Positions 62,552 to 64,000 of a stretch of DNA of 64,000 nucleotides are shown here, one piece after another. A model generated the notes under the pieces. The model did not search any database. It saw nothing but the letters and a program-made list of their open reading frames with translations, and was not told where the DNA came from. This stretch comes from Astropecten irregularis. Its lineage: Eukaryota; Echinodermata; Asteroidea; Paxillosida; Astropectinidae. The position numbers and the translations under genes are program-made. The stretch is from NCBI GenBank assembly GCA_963971285.1, contig OZ020247.1, positions 7,770,614 to 7,834,613 of the forward strand. The letters are read 5' to 3'. How positions within the stretch are numbered: position 1 is the stretch's first letter; every line of letters starts with the position of its first letter.

Positions 62552-62844
62552 CACCTGTCTATCAATCAATCAATTATACAGGATGACACGCTCATTATTA
62601 TCTCCTTCATTAGCTAGCCCCGCCTCCTCCTCCTCCTCCCCACCCCTAGGGGAGGAGCGTCTTGATTGACACACCTGTAATCAAGTTAACAATGCCATCC
62701 ACTTGCATCACTAGTCAGATAAGGAGGCGGAGCCTAATATTGATACCCCAGCTGTCAATCACCGGAGTGACAGCTGTCACTTAACCATTTGAAGAAAAGA
62801 AATATGACAATTTGTCAAATTTGATTATCCAATGCAATAATAAA
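62552..62844 (+). other. ANKRD13: ANKRD13 3' UTR to first poly(A) signal
   Basis: Non-coding sequence directly after the TGA, with CTCC repeats around 62620-62650. The first AATAAA is at 62839-62844, followed by a GT-rich stretch (catgttgttgg) that could serve as downstream element. The true 3' end cannot be proved from sequence. Confidence 0.45.
62839..62844 (+). terminator. candidate polyadenylation signal AATAAA of ANKRD13
   Basis: Perfect AATAAA 288 bases after the stop codon, followed within 30 bases by tgttgttgg. No earlier AATAAA lies between stop and this point. Confidence 0.45.
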
Positions 62845-64000
62845 TGAGAAATTGAGACAAGAAACCATGTTGTTGGAAACGAAAGTATTAGGGAAAGGAC
62901 TAAGCAAGTAGTAGAGTGCGAGAAGACGTCTTCAAGCTGTAGCATCTTGAGGTAACATCTGGTGGTCCTCTGCCATGCATCTCAGTCCAGCATCACCATC
63001 CTCAGCTCTGCAGGTTTCTTGTTGAGTTACTTCCTCGTCTGTTCTGGACAACATACATTGGTCTCCCCCTCTGCCCCTGCTCCTAGCTCCATCGATGGGT
63101 TCCAAAACTCCCATCAAGAGGACATCTCCGGGATCTTCAAGATAAGTTTTGAAATTGATGTCTTGTATGGAGTACGACATTGACTAGTAGAAAGGTAAAC
63201 AAAAGTCCTGCCCTGCCTCTCAAAAAGCAAGGCAACATGAGGAGAACTTCTGGTTTTTACTTCAGAGAAAGAAAAAAAAACTGCCCCATAAACGACACGA
63301 TCCTGAACTGTTTTGGCTCGAAACAATTCTGATCCCACTATATTCAAGTGGATTGTGTACCAAATGACATTGTCTTGTAATGTAAAACAGAATTCTGGTC
63401 TTTTCTCGTTTTAATTTTAAAGATGAAAATTATTGGTCCAAATTGTCCCGTAGAAATGTTGAATGGACCGTTCCGGCTTTGATCATAAGCCCCACCCACC
63501 CACCCACGTGTGTGTTTTACATACAGCTGTGACCGAGTTTGACTGAGGCTTTCGTTGTCACCTGATTAAAAGGCGTCCTCCAATTGGTTAATGCGCACAG
63601 TTTGATTGACAGGCCGGAAAGGTCCATTGATTGCCTTCATTGATTTATCCACTGAACCCATCTTTCTGTGAAAAGTTTTGAGGATTATGACGTCATCCGA
63701 ATATTTTTTTTTTTTCATTTTTTTTTTTGGTAGCTGTGATTGTATGACATTGATCTGTTTGATTTTCCCAAAGAATTTTACTGTATCTGTATATAATATG
63801 TATAACATGTATCATCAAAAAGTATATTATTGTAATTATGAAATATACAATTACCATGTGAAGATGTCTTATGTATGCTTGGTCATCTTGTGAAAATCTA
63901 TAGTCGCACCGGTTTCGTTAAAAGTTTTTTTGGTTGCAATTATTCGTTAATTAATGCGTTTTGTTTTTCTGCCAGAGTATTTCTGACTGGTTCCCTGTAT
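62845..64000. other. flank downstream of ANKRD13
   Basis: AT-rich sequence with one short inverted-repeat element (63464-63626). The minus frame around 63000-63180 and the plus frame opposite it show no family similarity. No further gene is supported before the window ends. Confidence 0.5.
63464..63626. repeat. inverted-repeat element downstream of ANKRD13
   Basis: 163 bp with ends tggaccgttccggctttg and the inverse of tggacctttccggcctg. A diverged relative lies in ANKRD13 intron 5 at about 55456-55606 (accgttgcggctttgctctt). Confidence 0.5.

Overview
The window is animal nuclear DNA: intron-rich, AT-rich, with long introns, GT-AG splice sites and dense short inverted-repeat transposons. Two vertebrate-recognisable gene families, the transposon repertoire (TTAA-flanked Kolobok/T2-like MITEs, hAT-like MITEs, fold-back elements, tRNA-derived SINEs, L2/CR1-like LINE ends) and frequent 'acatgtacatgtag' and 'taggcctac' words suggest an invertebrate deuterostome, most likely an echinoderm. 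The species cannot be named from the window alone.

Two protein-coding genes are supported, arranged head to head. (1) A smoothelin-family gene lies on the minus strand. Its start codon is at 47792. Three consecutive coding exons can be seen (47792-47748, 22954-22715, 8819-8744), separated by introns of about 24.8 kb and 13.9 kb. Splice phases agree exactly and the joined exons carry two smoothelin (SMTN) repeats. The gene must continue towards, and probably past, position 1; later exons including the expected C-terminal calponin-homology domain were not recognised. (2) A complete ANKRD13-family gene lies on the plus strand, with 13 coding exons from 51552 to 62551. It encodes 649 residues with N-terminal ankyrin repeats, a central GPCR-chaperone domain and four C-terminal ubiquitin-interacting motifs. 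A candidate poly(A) signal is at 62839.

Layout: 1-8743, downstream part of the smoothelin-like gene, no certain exon; 8744-47792, its known exons and two giant introns full of repeats; 47793-51551, divergent intergenic region with a cluster of four TTAA-flanked MITEs; 51552-62551, ANKRD13; 62552-64000, 3' UTR and flank. There is no CRISPR array, operon, rRNA or convincing functional tRNA gene.

The most notable material is non-coding. It includes nine copies of a roughly 350-bp TTAA-flanked MITE with a central palindrome, related TTAA-flanked families, a hAT-like MITE with a perfect 8-bp target duplication, an element with a 10-bp target duplication, a 97-bp nearly perfect hairpin, and a set of small fold-back elements that share similar ends around different cores. 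The two genes are not obviously in one pathway: smoothelins associate with actin, while ANKRD13 proteins bind ubiquitinated membrane receptors.
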